This document shows, one piece after another, positions 10,429 through 21,798 of a stretch of 64,000 nt of DNA. The stretch spans positions 13,424,910-13,488,909 of the forward strand of contig OY720350.1 in NCBI GenBank assembly GCA_963082975.1, given 5' to 3'. The notes under the pieces were generated by a model. The model had not been told where the DNA came from. It ran no database searches and worked only from the letters and a program-made list of their open reading frames with translations. Positions within the stretch are counted from its first letter, which is position 1; each line of letters begins with the position of its first letter. The translations under genes and the position numbers were made by a program. The stretch comes from Labia minor. Taxonomy: Eukaryota > Arthropoda > Insecta > Dermaptera > Spongiphoridae.

Positions 10429-12030
10429 TATACAATATATAGATCATTTTGTTTCTATTATTAATGGATTGACAACAACAACAACAAAAAAAAACAACAA
10501 ATATTTATATCTAAATAATAAATAGGATGGATGATATTAGTAAAGTAGTGAATTTGTTTGTTTAAATTAATAATAAATTTATATGAATGCTATCTTTTAC
10601 TTGAATAAATATAAATGACAAGGTTATATATTCAAATAATTCAGAGTTAAACTACAAATTAATAATTTATACAATTAAAATAATTAATTTCTACTATAGT
10701 TAGAAAAGTTGATGACACAGTTTTAATAAAAAAAGTTGCGATCATCTCAAATACAATATATAATAATATAATTAATACAATTTCTATATTTCAGTTATAT
10801 ATAATATGTTTTTTATATATTAGATTTTATTTAATAATTTTATTTATAGTTTAAAAAAAAATAAAAAAACTCAAATGTTTTGTTAAGCGATAAATTTTAA
10901 TTTAACTTAAAACAGAAGGTGTATTAAAACTATTTTTTTTTTTTTTTTTTTTTTTTGTAACAATAAATCTGAGTAGTTTTAATGTTACTGGGACCCCTTC
11001 CACATATTTCTATCACTTGTTGAGAAACACATCGAACCAAAAACCATGAAAAACTTCCATTCTTTCTATTTTCGTTTTCTCTGTTTTACTAAAGAGACAA
11101 GTTTAAATGTTCAATTTTTTTTTTTTATCTGTTCCAACTTTTAAACAAGCGAATTGATCAGTTCCATTAATATTGAGAGAAAAGATAGAAAGAGAGAGAA
11201 TATACATAGATAGATAGATAGAAATATTTTTAGTTATATATTGGAAAATAAAAAAACAAAAAAAACACGACCCCTAGAATTTATTTCTTTTTGCCTCTGT
11301 TCGGTGCATTTGAAATTACAAACCATGCAAATAATATAAATATTTTAAGTGCAAAAGAGAAGTTTAGGATAGTAAAAAGGTTTCTCAAAGGGTTTTTTTT
11401 TCTTAGGAAAATGCTATGAATAATAAACGACTAGTCTTGTTTTTAAAAGAGTAATATTAATTCTTTGATAGCAGTGTGGTGAGTGTGGATAAGGGAGGAT
11501 GAGTTTAGCTCTCATAAGAAATAAGAAAAAGGTTCTTCTAATCTAAACCAGACACTTTTTTATGGTCGAAACTTTATGCCATTGTGTGTAAATGTTATTG
11601 TTTCGGGAGTCAATTTACTGTCTGAACTCTCAATTTTATGCCATGACATAACTTTTAAAAGTAAAGTAGAAAAAATTGACCTTTATCTTTTTTTTTTTCT
11701 TTTTTATTTATTTATTTTTTAAATTTAAGTTCATTTATAAATAATAACCATTAATCGAGAATAATAGTAATTTATTTTAAAAAAATATATTGGAAAATAT
11801 ATACAATATATATTCCAAATACTTTTATTTATATTTCATTTTACTTAAATATATTTTATTTTTGTATTTAAAAAAAAAAAATTTTTTTAAATAGATATTA
11901 ACAGTAAAATGCATATTCATCTAATAAAGTAATCAAATTAAACATTCATATTTTCTTAATTTTCTTGAAAACCTTCCAAGATTTTCAAAATAATTATATA
12001 AATAAGTATGATTAGTATAGTTTATCATTA
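10429..12030. other. AT-rich DNA, nothing recognised
   Basis: A/T-rich with poly-T runs (10931-10957) and a (GATA)-like tract near 11205. No gene or paired element ends are visible. Confidence 0.55.
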
Positions 12031-12032
12031 TT

Positions 12033-12100
12033 CAGTGGTGTATTGGGAGGGGAACTTAGGGGAACGACGTTCCCTTACCTTTTTTCAGTACTTTTTCATG
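12033..12100. mobile_element. Unpaired hAT-like end
   Basis: CAGTGGTGTATTGGGAGG resembles the left end of the element at 2735, followed by paired GGGAACGACGTTCCC. I found no matching right end before 12400, so this is probably a truncated insertion. Confidence 0.35.
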
Positions 12101-12407
12101 TCCCGACAACTCCCACTTAAATCTACTGTTAGAATTTCTATTATTGTGTTCGTTAATATTTTGTATAGTAAGAATAAGATAAAATAAAAACTTATATGGA
12201 AAAAAATAGTTAGCTGAAAATAGGACTTTTTTTTGCTCCCACTATGCGTTCCATTATATATTATTATTTAAGAAAACTTACAATTCAATATTTTATAAAT
12301 AAATCATTTCATAAATGATGAAGGCTGAGGCTGATATTTTTTGATATCAGGTTCCAATTTTGATTAATAATAAATTTCTAACTTTTTAGTACGATTATAT
12401 ATAACTA

Positions 12408-13405
12408 CACCTATCCCCCGATTTACACGGTAGATACGTTCCTGAGAAAAACGTGTAAATCGAAAATTGAAAATTTTCAAGTCAAAACCGTGTAAATCGC
12501 AGAAAATGCATAATTTAATATTTAATTTAATATTTAACAGTTGTGATTCTTTTCAATATTTTTAGGTGTACACAGAAATAAAAATAAAATGCATTGACAG
12601 GTTAAAATATGTAATATATTACGGAAACACTGTTTTTTTATTTAATTACAATACATTAAACAGAAGAACAAAAAATAAAACCAAAGGTGTTTTATTATCC
12701 TTCATCACTATCAGAAATTACTCTCATCCTTTTTTTCGGAATCGAAGGTTGGAATTCACTTTCATTCGAAGTTATTTGTGCCGATTCGATGTTTGAAGCA
12801 GAAATATTTACATTCTGAGAGGTGGTAATAAAATCGGTTATTAACAATTGTGCCCATACTCGTGGTATTGCCAGCTGCAACACTCTTTCTAATTGTGTTT
12901 TCATTTGTTCTAATAGTTCTTATTGTAGCTTCGTTCATGCTATATGATTTTGCAACATCTACTACTCTATCTCCCTTTCGTTAGCGATCCAAATTTTCGA
13001 TTTTAGTTTCTAAAGAAAGAACTTTTCTTTTAACTTCTTTCGACATTATAAGCCTATATTTTTTTTTAATTTATGTTAATTTATAATAATCTATAAATTA
13101 TGCACTCACTTGTAATTTACGAATATGGAAAATTAAATCTTTCTGAAACTGTGAAACTTTCACTCAAATACAATTTTCCGTAGATAAAACTTTAATTTTA
13201 TGCGAAGAAATACAGACACAGTGTGCATGTGCACCAAGTCAGCACATAAGCTCGGGATTCCCCGTGAGATGTGTACACAGCGCACTTGTTCAAACACAGT
13301 AGCATTTAGTAGAGTGCGGTAAAAACAAAAAAAAAAATTTATTTGGAAAACCGTGTAAAAGCGAAAACGTGTAAAACAAGTACCGTGTAAATCGGGGGAT
13401 AGGTG
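12408..13405. mobile_element. pogo/Tigger-type element, 998 bp, internally deleted
   Basis: Long inverted ends are flanked by TA (12406-12407 and 13406-13407). The left end reads CACCTATCCCCCGATTTACA and the right end is its exact complement. The subterminal sequence repeats the GTGTAAATCG string, as in Tigger elements. The minus strand encodes both transposase extremes, described in the next entry. At 998 bp it lacks the catalytic middle and cannot be autonomous. Confidence 0.9.
12695..13047 (-). pseudogene. Tigger/CENP-B-like transposase remnant
   Basis: On the minus strand a start codon at about 13047 opens MSKEVKRKVLSLETKIENLD, followed by a stop, then RKGDRVVDVAKSYSMNEATI and IRTIRTNENTIRKSVAAG. 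This matches the N-terminal helix-turn-helix DNA-binding segment of Tigger/CENP-B family transposases. After a frame change the sequence runs into an acidic tail ending RVISDSDEG near 12695, like the C-terminal tail of such proteins. The DDE catalytic core is absent. The nonsense codon, frame change and deletion make it a pseudogene inside the 12408-13405 element. Confidence 0.75.
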
Positions 13406-13407
13406 TA

Positions 13408-14764
13408 ATAGATATTATTAAATAATTTTATTATATAAAAATCTAAAATTAACTCAATCAAAAAAAAAAATATTTAAATTAAATGATATTTTATCTATAT
13501 ATTGAAAATTTAAAACAAAAATTTCAAAAATAAAAAAAAACCTTAAAACATGGACAATTATACTTATAAATATATAAAATAATAAATAGAACACTTTAAT
13601 AAATATAACTATTATGGGGACTAGCAGGATCTATTGATAATTGTTTGTGTATTTTTTTTTTTATTTAATTTTTATCCAATTTATTGCATTTGATGAAAAA
13701 TAATTGGATTTTATAAAAAAATATTTGAAAATATACTATGTAATAACTTTTATTATTGAGAAAGATTAATATGGAATTCATTTCAAGTTGGAAGTTTAAT
13801 GACCAGTCAACTGTTAGGAGGAGGAGTTGTTTAAATTCGACATAATTTGACTAATTACCCCCTTTTCCATGCCCTTTGGTTTAATAATAAATGCTAATCA
13901 TTTAAAGTGAAACATAAAAAAAACCTTTCCTTAAGAATCATCAACTTTTCTAATAAAAATTTGTACTCTTAAACTTTCTTTCTTTTTTTTTGATATTTTT
14001 TATTATTAATATTCGAAATTGAAATAAAATAATAAAAATAAATCAATTGGAATGAATTTCATTTTGCAAGTTTTTTTCTTCTCTTCTTTCTTTCATTTCT
14101 AGGAATTTATTGGCTCTAATGAAAGCAGAGTTCGTCATAAAGTGGAATCCATCCAAACAGGCGACATCCCCTCCCCTCCTCTGTATCTCTCCACCTCCTG
14201 AAATGATCGGTCATTGGTCTCCGACCGGCAACATCCCCCCTATTTTCTAAGGTGCAATGATCCCATATGAATTCATCTGGATTAAAATTTTCATCCCCAA
14301 TTGCACTATGAATTTATTTTTATGTATTTATTACGACTAAAAATCGAATATTATAGAATCGACATCATTATTAAAAAAAAAAAAATATTTTTAAAACCTT
14401 AAGAACTTTTGTACTAGATATTTATAATATTTTGTATTAATAGTAAATAATATAGATATTATAGAGATTCTATTATAGATTTTAAATTACTTCAAATTAA
14501 TTAATCGAAACATTATTAGTTTCTAATTATATATATATTTTAATGTTTAAAATTTTATTATAATTAATATTCTATATATATATATAAACCCATCTTGACG
14601 GTTGTTTTTTTAGATTATAATGATGTAAGAGAATTTTATTTACATACATAAAAAAAAAGAAAAACATTAAACATCTTAAACTTTGAAAAGAATAATATTA
14701 TAATAGAACTTGATAATATTTGTCTTTTAATTGATTATATAATAAAATTATAATTATAATCTTG
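13408..14764. other. AT-rich DNA with GC-richer island at 14100-14280
   Basis: The island at about 14100-14280 is of higher complexity with CCCCTCCCCTCC-type pyrimidine runs. No frame is convincingly coding, so regulatory use is possible. The rest is AT-rich. Confidence 0.4.
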
Positions 14765-14898
14765 TCTACATACACCCACACATACACACAGGCACATCCT
14801 TAGTGAAAGTGACTCAAGGACCTTCAAAACGTATAAAAACATCAAAATCTCGACATCGAAAATTTTCGTGGTCACAATACTATCTCTGATGAAATAGT
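14765..14898 (-). mobile_element. Helentron-like (HINE) repeat, copy B, terminal part only
   Basis: Only the microsatellite-proximal end survives, from a short (AC)n tract to the terminal motif ACTATTTCATCAGAGATAGT (minus strand). It ends at 14898. Confidence 0.8.
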
Positions 14899-15029
14899 AA
14901 AAATTTGTCAGAGAATATGAAAGGATACATTAAATTAAAAAAATGTCAAAGTCTTTAAATATATGTAACAAGAAACATAAAATAATTTAATATCTAAATC
15001 AATATTTTTATGATGCAAAACACTTAAAC

Positions 15030-15318
15030 CAGTGTTTTCCAAACTGTGGGGCGCGCCCTCCGTGGGGGGCGCGAGACTGTTGTAAGGGGGGCGCGAATGT
15101 ATTAGATCCAATTTTTTTTTTTAAATCTATAATATGTTTTTACTTAATTGAGTGTGTGTGGTTGTATAATGTGTATGTGTTATTTTGTAGCCCATTAAAT
15201 AAATTACTATATTATGTGAGTATTTATGAAATTAGATTATTACAAAAATTAAGGGGGGCTCAAGAATTTTTTTTTAAAAAAAAGGGGGGCGTCGGTAAAG
15301 AAAGGTTGGAAACCACTG
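15030..15318. mobile_element. hAT-type MITE with GC-rich ends
   Basis: The left end CAGTGTTTTCCAAACTGTGG and right end GGTTGGAAACCACTG form the inverted repeat. Perfect octamer duplications acttaaac lie at 15022-15029 and 15319-15326. GGGGGGCGCG strings near the left end and GGGGGGCG near the right are unusual in this AT-rich DNA. It is non-coding. Confidence 0.9.
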
Positions 15319-15326
15319 ACTTAAAC

Positions 15327-16130
15327 TTTTCAGTTATCGGTTATTAATTGAAAATAATTAATAAAACTTGTTAATATAAAAGAACATTACTATTTATTTA
15401 TTTTATACAAAAACACTCTCCAGCCTACTTATTACCTTTCGAACCTACAAATTTAATGTAAAATATATTTTTAAATGAATTAAGTAAAAATAATAATGGG
15501 ACACTTTGGTGGTAATAGTAACCTTGTTAGTGAAGAAATACCCATATATATATATATATATATACATTTAGTATAACGATATATATGTATAATATGTGTA
15601 TATGTAGGTATAATATAACATTTTTTCTTTGTTTTTACATATCATTTTTCATATTTCTATGTTGGATTGACATTTAATTAATACTACTACACTTTCTATT
15701 AATTCTATTGAACAGAAAAGGAAAATCAGTTGACATTTCCTCTCATGGATTTGAAACTTGGCTGAATTTCCCTTCAACAAAATATATTTCATATATTTCT
15801 ATTTTTTATAAACTAACTTTGGGGGAGTGAGAGCGAAATAGGGAACACCTTTCCCTGACAGCTGTTTACCGATTGATGTCAAATAATGATGTATTCATAA
15901 TGGTGTTAGAAATATTACCCCAGAGAAGACCATAACTCAAAAAAGATGAGAAATGACACCCGATGAAACTGTCGATCTCATATTTTCGCCAGTTCCAAAT
16001 CGAAATCTGAAACTTAAGCAAAGCTCATCTGTTCCTCCGTTAACGTCATTGGGTAACTCCCAATCCACGGATTGGAAAATAATTCAACAAAAGTGACTAT
16101 AGCAATAAATTCAAAATCCAAGTAAATAAA
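15327..16130. other. AT-rich DNA, then a unique stretch
   Basis: Includes a (TA)n tract near 15544-15565. From about 15820 to 16130 the sequence is unique and of higher complexity, leading into the small ORF at 16131. It could hold its 5' flank. Confidence 0.4.
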
Positions 16131-16277
16131 ATGAAAAAACGACGTGTTCTATTATTGGGATTTCTGTTTCTTCCCCTTGAATGTTGTTGTCAAGAACATG
16201 CATGTATACAGATTGAAGATGAAAATCAAAAAATTTCCCTCAACGACTTGTCAAATGAAATAAGCCGATGGATTTGA
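16131..16277 (+). CDS. Small ORF, possible secreted 48-residue peptide
   Basis: I do not recognise a family. The ATG at 16131 opens 48 codons ending in TGA at 16275-16277. The first residues, MKKRRVLLLGFLFLPLECCC, have a basic n-region and a hydrophobic core like a signal peptide. The remainder is polar and acidic with a few cysteines near the predicted cleavage region. It lies in unique sequence rather than a repeat, and a donor-like AAGGTATTT follows about 10 bases after the stop. Against it: the ORF is short, has no homologue I know, and AT-rich DNA yields chance hydrophobic frames. Confidence 0.25.
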   Translation: MKKRRVLLLGFLFLPLECCCQEHACIQIEDENQKISLNDLSNEISRWI

Positions 16278-16388
16278 AAAATAAGGTATTTTTTGTTTTT
16301 GTTTTTCCGGTCCATTATTTATTTGGTTTTTACTGTAAATATGATGAGAATATAAAAAACAATATTATATTATAATAATCTTTAAAAA

Positions 16389-17100
16389 TGAATTTCAGAC
16401 AATTTGTGAAAACTTGTATCAACACGAGTTATTTTGACCTCAAATTTGCTGTTTATTATACAGGGTTATCATAAAAGAATGGTGCGGTTTCGAACATTGT
16501 TTAAAGAAAAACAGAATTACTTACAGTTAATGTTGTTTATTAATCTAATTTGTCGTCTCATACAGTTTTTTTACATAATTAATAATTTTCAATATGGGCG
16601 CCCTTAGTCGCTCGACAAATGTCCAAACGATAATCAACTTCTCTGCAAACATTTCTTCGGTTATGGTTGTCATTGCTTCATTAATCCTGTTTTTCACAAG
16701 GGTTTGTCAGGTCTGGACTCCAAGGTGATTTTTTCTTGTGGGGTTACATCAAAAACATTGTTTATTCACAAAAAATTCGCGACCTGAACCAATTAAAAAA
16801 CAGGATTAATGAAGAAAGGACAACCATAACCGAAGAAATGTTAGCGAATGTTGGGAGAGAAGTTGATTATCGTTTGGACATTTGTCGAGGGCGTCCATAA
16901 TGAAAATTATTAATTATATAAAGAAACTGTATGAGACGACAAATTAGATTAATAAACAACATTAACTGTAAGTAATTCTGTTTTTCTTTAAACAATGTCC
17001 GAAACCGCACCATTCTTTTATGATAACCCTGTATAATAAACAGCAAATTTGAGGTCAAAATAACTCGTGTTGATACAAGTTTTCACAAATTGTCTGAAAT
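16389..17100. repeat. Large palindrome carrying two mariner-like 3' ends
   Basis: The left arm (about 16389-16700) and right arm (about 16788-17100) are near-exact inverted copies around an 85-base centre. Each arm holds the terminal CAGGGTTATCATAAAAGAAT of a Tc1/mariner-superfamily element (left start about 16461) and the end of its transposase frame. The symmetry continues about 70 bases beyond the element ends on both sides (TATAATAAACAGCAAATTTG and its complement). A simple foldback insertion would not include those flanks. A further partial copy of the element end lies at 17101-17168. Confidence 0.8.
16735..16900 (+). pseudogene. Tc1/mariner-superfamily transposase C-terminal fragment
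   Basis: A frame reads FFLWGYIKNIVYSQ, then LKNRINEERTTITEEM and VDYRLDICRGRP, then stop. FFLWGY followed by a basic LKxRI..E helix is the C-terminal signature of a Tc1/mariner-superfamily transposase. The upstream catalytic domain is missing. The inverted arm at 16604-16690 carries part of the same segment on the minus strand with changes. It is a dead fragment in the palindrome at 16389-17100. Confidence 0.7.
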
Positions 17101-17168
17101 TCTGTAAGTAATTCTGATTTTCTTTAAACAATGTTCGAAACCGCACCATTCTTTTATGATAACCCTGT
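17101..17168 (+). mobile_element. Extra copy of the mariner-like terminal segment
   Basis: A segment of about 68 bases repeats the end of the right palindrome arm (GTAAGTAATTCTG through ATAACCCTG) in direct orientation, just after that arm closes. Confidence 0.8.
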
Positions 17169-18240
17169 TTATTTTATGCAAAAAAAATATTTTTAATTTT
17201 TAAAAAATATAATACCTACTTCAGTTGTTACTACTACTTTAAATGTTACAAAAGTACTTTATATATTATTTAGTTTGTTATTCTTAGTAAAAAAAAATAA
17301 ATTTAAATATAATTTTAATTTTATCAAAAAAGGGATATTTTTATCACAAAAAAAAAAATAAATAAATAAATAAAATACATATACATATATTATTCTATCT
17401 TCTGTGAACATAAATATTTTTTTTAACGAATGACAAAAAGAAAATAAAAATGATCTATCGTTCAAAGCGACTGACTGTGAGAGATAAATTCTTTACCAAT
17501 TAGACTTGGGTGGGGGGGGGGAAAGAGTGTGAGAGAGAGAGAGAGAGAAAGAGAGTGAAGGGGCTAAGGGCGTCGATCTATGCTCAAAGAATTCGCTCGC
17601 TTTTGTTTTTTAATCAAAAGGGACGATCTCTAATTATCCTGCACAAAGAGAGGGCTTTTTTGTTGGACATGTTGCCTAATTGATATTTTAGTCCTAGCTC
17701 CATTAGAAAATTAATTACTAGAAGCCTCTTGTTATCTTTGGTCATTGCTCGAAATATTGATGGCAATCTAACACCTTATGAAAAAGGCACCTTTTTTTAA
17801 TTGGCTTTTTTTTTTGCTTGTGGCGATAGCAACATTGTGCGATACTTAATCTCATTCAATATTCAATGACAATGAAGAATGAAACGATACATTACATTAT
17901 TTAATTATATCAGAGTTATATTAAATAGCCAAGAAATGAGCTTTATAAATTTTTTAATTTTAATTTAATTTTTTTTATTATTATTATTAGTACCGGGTCA
18001 CCAAGCCTCCGCTAGGTAATTAAAAAAAATGATTCCTTATTGGGTTTGGTTGGTAATATTAATATTAATACCTAATTCACCTAATCGCCATTCAAATAAT
18101 TTAAAAGAACATAAATTAAAAAAAAAATAGTCATAAAACATTCAGACAGAAAAGTAGGCCTGTTGATATAAAATATATATAATATATTTTCGTAAATTTG
18201 ATTTATTTATATGTAATATACATATATAAAAATATTTTTG
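17169..18240. other. AT-rich DNA with GA-rich tract
   Basis: A poly-G run and (GA)n tract lie at about 17510-17565, followed by a moderately complex stretch to 17880. GAGA-rich sequence can be regulatory in arthropods, but nothing specific can be assigned. The remainder is AT-rich. Confidence 0.4.
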
Positions 18241-18259
18241 TCTGCACATTAAAAATTTA

Positions 18260-19315
18260 AAATTTTTTGCACATCTTAGCGTTTCATGACTTCGAGAATT
18301 CAAAAGTGACTTTAGAATGTTTTATGTCTGTCTGTCCGGAAATTTTAACGTTAAAACTTAAAATTGGCTGAACCGATTTCAATGAAATTACATCACAATA
18401 TTCTTGCATATCTCAGAAATTATTTTTTTTAAAATTTGATATCTACATGTTGCAAACCGAAAAATAATGTTTATTTTTATAGTATTTATATTTTTATATT
18501 TATTTTTTTCCTAATATTGGCCTTTTTAACTTATTTAACAGACTGAAAACATTCACTTATTACCTCTTTTAATTTTTAGGATTATATGAATAAATAATTT
18601 TAAATTGTATCACATAATTGGATTTTCAAGTAAGATTTCAATATGGGTGGACAATGTATGAAGGGACATTTGGAGCAATGTGGTTGTTGCGGTCAAAAAG
18701 TTTCGAGTAGATAGATAGATAGATATACCATATGCAATAATAATATATAATTAGTTTACTGAATAAATTAAAATATATTTTTAATAAGAACACAAAAACA
18801 AATGAATGTTTTTGGTAATATACTGATTGAAACAAAATGGATGAAACCTTTTACATATAAACTTGCAAGCAAATACAGGGTACAGGGGCAGGGGGTCTGA
18901 AGAACGCCCAACGCTGAATAACGAAATTGATTACGTCATTTAATTCTCCTATATTGAATAAAGATAAATCTTGTAAACGTTTTGAAACAATTTCAATAAA
19001 TTTAAATGTATCTATTAATGCAATAAAAAACAAATATGGATATAACATAAATATTTTTAATTTTATTTTATTTATAAGATATAAGGAGATATAAGAAAGC
19101 GGTGGCTGTGACGTCATTTGTGACGTCATATACATTTAAATTAAAAATAACTAATGAAGATGATTTTTCCTAGGGATGTGATCAATAAAGCTCGATTTTT
19201 GTTTATAACTACTATCTATGGTGTGATGGTGTGAATTTCAAAAAAATGGTTAGAGCGGTTTCTGAGAACGCACTTATAAATATATATATATATATATAAA
19301 ATTTTAGTTAGCATA
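18260..19315. repeat. Possible degraded composite repeat
   Basis: The left part has TGTCTGTCTGTCCGG followed by GGCTGAACCGATTTCAATGA, wording typical of dispersed arthropod repeats and similar to 23740-23800. The right part has GGTTAGAGCGGTTTCTGAG followed by a (TA)n tract. Two CRE palindromes, TGACGTCA, lie at 19109-19116 and 19121-19128. I cannot place clear ends or say whether this is one element. Confidence 0.35.
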
Positions 19316-20279
19316 ATAAGATTAGATAGATTAAAGAAAATTTAAGTCTTGTGGGAAAATTTGAAATTTAATTTTCTACGTAGAATTGTAGAATTATTTA
19401 TTTTTAATTTCTCGAAATTTTTTTTTATTTTATTTTTATTATTATTTTTTTTTATTTAAGAAGGTATATTGAGTAAAGAGAAATAATGCATTCATGTATA
19501 TTCGTTCAACACCTGTTGTCCTAAATAAATGATTATTCGTTTAAAGTGAATAAATACTGACAATTTATTATCTTGATTCGCATGATATGAAAGTACATCT
19601 CCAGGCATGATATGCTCTGGCATTTTCTGACTGTAATAAAATAAACTCTTTATATTATAAAAGCAACCTACTCAATACATGTTATAATGAAAGTGGCATG
19701 TTAATTTCTATCCAGAAGAAAGAATTAAATTTTATTTCTCATTTGGAGTAGAGAGATAAAAAGATTGGAAGAGAATGAAAAATATAAATTGTCTCCAAAA
19801 TTTAGATTATTTAAAATAATAATAATTAAATTAGGCAAATTATTTCTATGCTCTTGTTTGTTTTTTTTTAATAAAAAAAGGTTAAAGAGTTTAATTAAAA
19901 AGAAAAATCTGTTGAGTAAACTCGTACTATTTTCTTTATTAAAAATTGACATCAAAAGGTAAAAACAAAACAAAACAAATAATAGCATATTAAGAGAGAG
20001 AGAGTGTGTGTGTGTGTGGGTGTGAGAGAGAAAGAGATTATATTTAATTTGATTTAAGGGAGAATGTTTTTCCCTTAATTAAGAATTATAATAAAATATA
20101 ATAATAAAACAAATGAGAGAGAAAAGAGAGTAGATATATATATATATATATATGATGATTTCAAACATTATATATATATTAGTAGAATAGAATTGAGACT
20201 TATGAAAATGGTCAGGATATGAGTGGAATGAGGAAAATTAATTGGCCCAAAAGGTCAAAGGACGAGACATCCCAAGCTT
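19316..20279. other. AT-rich DNA with simple repeats
   Basis: Contains (GA)n/(TG)n near 19993-20037 and (TA)n near 20133-20152. No gene is supported. Confidence 0.5.
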
Positions 20280-20446
20280 TCCGAATCCTTTTATCTCTAC
20301 TCTAAATCTAATTTCCTTTCTCATGGAAAATGCTGTAAAATTATATGAAAATGGATATTTTTTTATTGGAAATGTATAGGCAACTCACAGTTGGTTGGTA
20401 TGAAAGCAGTGAAGAATAAAACCATAAAGAGATTTACTCACCTGCA
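20280..20446 (-). promoter_or_regulatory. Candidate recursive splice site 2
   Basis: On the minus strand a T-rich tract ends TTGCAG (CAG at 20442-20444) directly joined to GTGAGTAAATC (20441 downward). A second donor-like GTGAGTTG lies about 50 bases further (near 20385). Sequence and spacing parallel the segment at 7455-7629, including a shared block ATTTCCTTTCT (plus strand), so the two are diverged duplicates. Here the short interval between donors has one open frame. Confidence 0.4.
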
Positions 20447-20661
20447 ACATAAAACAAATAAAAACAAAATTAGTATTTTATAGTTTTAATGAAATAAAAG
20501 TATATTCTGGTACTTTATTTAAAAAAATAAAATAAAACATTTAAACTACAATGAATAGTTTATTATCACATTCGAATTTTTCAATTTATTTACAAATTGT
20601 TAAAATGGAGAAAAATTTATTCATTACACTTTCGTATTTTATTTTTGTTTTTTATCTTTTT

Positions 20662-21304
20662 ACTAACTCGTAAGATATAGTATTGCGATCACGAAAATTT
20701 TCGATGTTGAGATTTTGATGTTTTTATACGTTTTGAAGGTTCCTGAATCATTTTCACTAAGGTTGAGAAAAATGTCTGTGTGTGTATGTGTGTGTGTGTA
20801 TGCGTGTATGTGTGTGTGTATGCGTGTATGTGTGTGTGTGTGTGTGTGTATGTGTGTGTGCGTGTATGTATGTAACCAAGATTACGCAAAAACGGTTTGA
20901 GCTAGAATGATGAAATTTGGTACATGGGCATTATTCAAAATTCATAGTTTTCTATCAACTTTTGAGAAATGTAGCTCAACCGGAAGAGGGTCATTACCTA
21001 CAACGTTTTGATTTTTTTTCCTCTAAAGTGCCCGTATAAATAAAGATATATGTTTGATAGTTTTTCACATTATTAAAAATTGTATAAAACTGCTATATAT
21101 AGAATTTCAGCTTGATTGAATCCCTGAAATTTCCAGAATTAATTTTTTAACACTGTAAAACTCACGCGCCAACACGTGACGTGGTGCCATCAACAAAAAG
21201 CCAAACATGCGCTGGTTTAATATTTATTATTTATAATTGATAATTAATTAAATTTAATTTAAATATAATATATTATATTATTTAATCCAATTCAAATTGC
21301 GAGA
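20662..21304 (+). mobile_element. Helentron-like (HINE) repeat, copy C
   Basis: Starts ACTAACTCGTAAGATATAGT, includes a long (TG)n tract near 20778-20870, and runs to AATTGCGAGA, where the family's final hairpin is lost. Confidence 0.9.
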
Positions 21305-21767
21305 AGGTATTTTTTAAATATTAGTAATTAATGGGATATTAATAAATGAATAAATTGATAATTAATAAAAAGGCTTGTTTCGTAGATATTGAGATTTTAT
21401 ATTATCGGAAAATACCAATTTATTTTTTCTTCTTGTCAATTTTTTTTTTTTTTTTTTTTTTATTAATTAAAAGTTTCACAATTTATAAAATACTATTTAT
21501 AAAAGAATTATATTATGAAACTCAGATATAAAAAGCATGGTAAAATATTTCATTTCGTTTAATCTATTGTAAAAATATATTAAATGTATTATTTGGGATA
21601 ATGTATAAATCCTTATAATTTTTTAATATGTAAGAACCGAGATTACTTAATTTTTAAATACACCAATATCTTTTTACATTTTTTGAAGTCGCTGCTTAAT
21701 TAGTACTAATTTTCACTGTGCGCCTTTAGATTTTCGAGGTTGCCTTGTTTTGGGTTCGAGTCTTTAA

Positions 21768-21798
<31 letters not shown>

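Noticed and set aside
20689..20900. Frames rich in His/Thr or Cys/Val around 20.7-20.9 kb and at 40.3 kb
   Set aside because: They are translations of the (TG)n microsatellite inside HINE copies.
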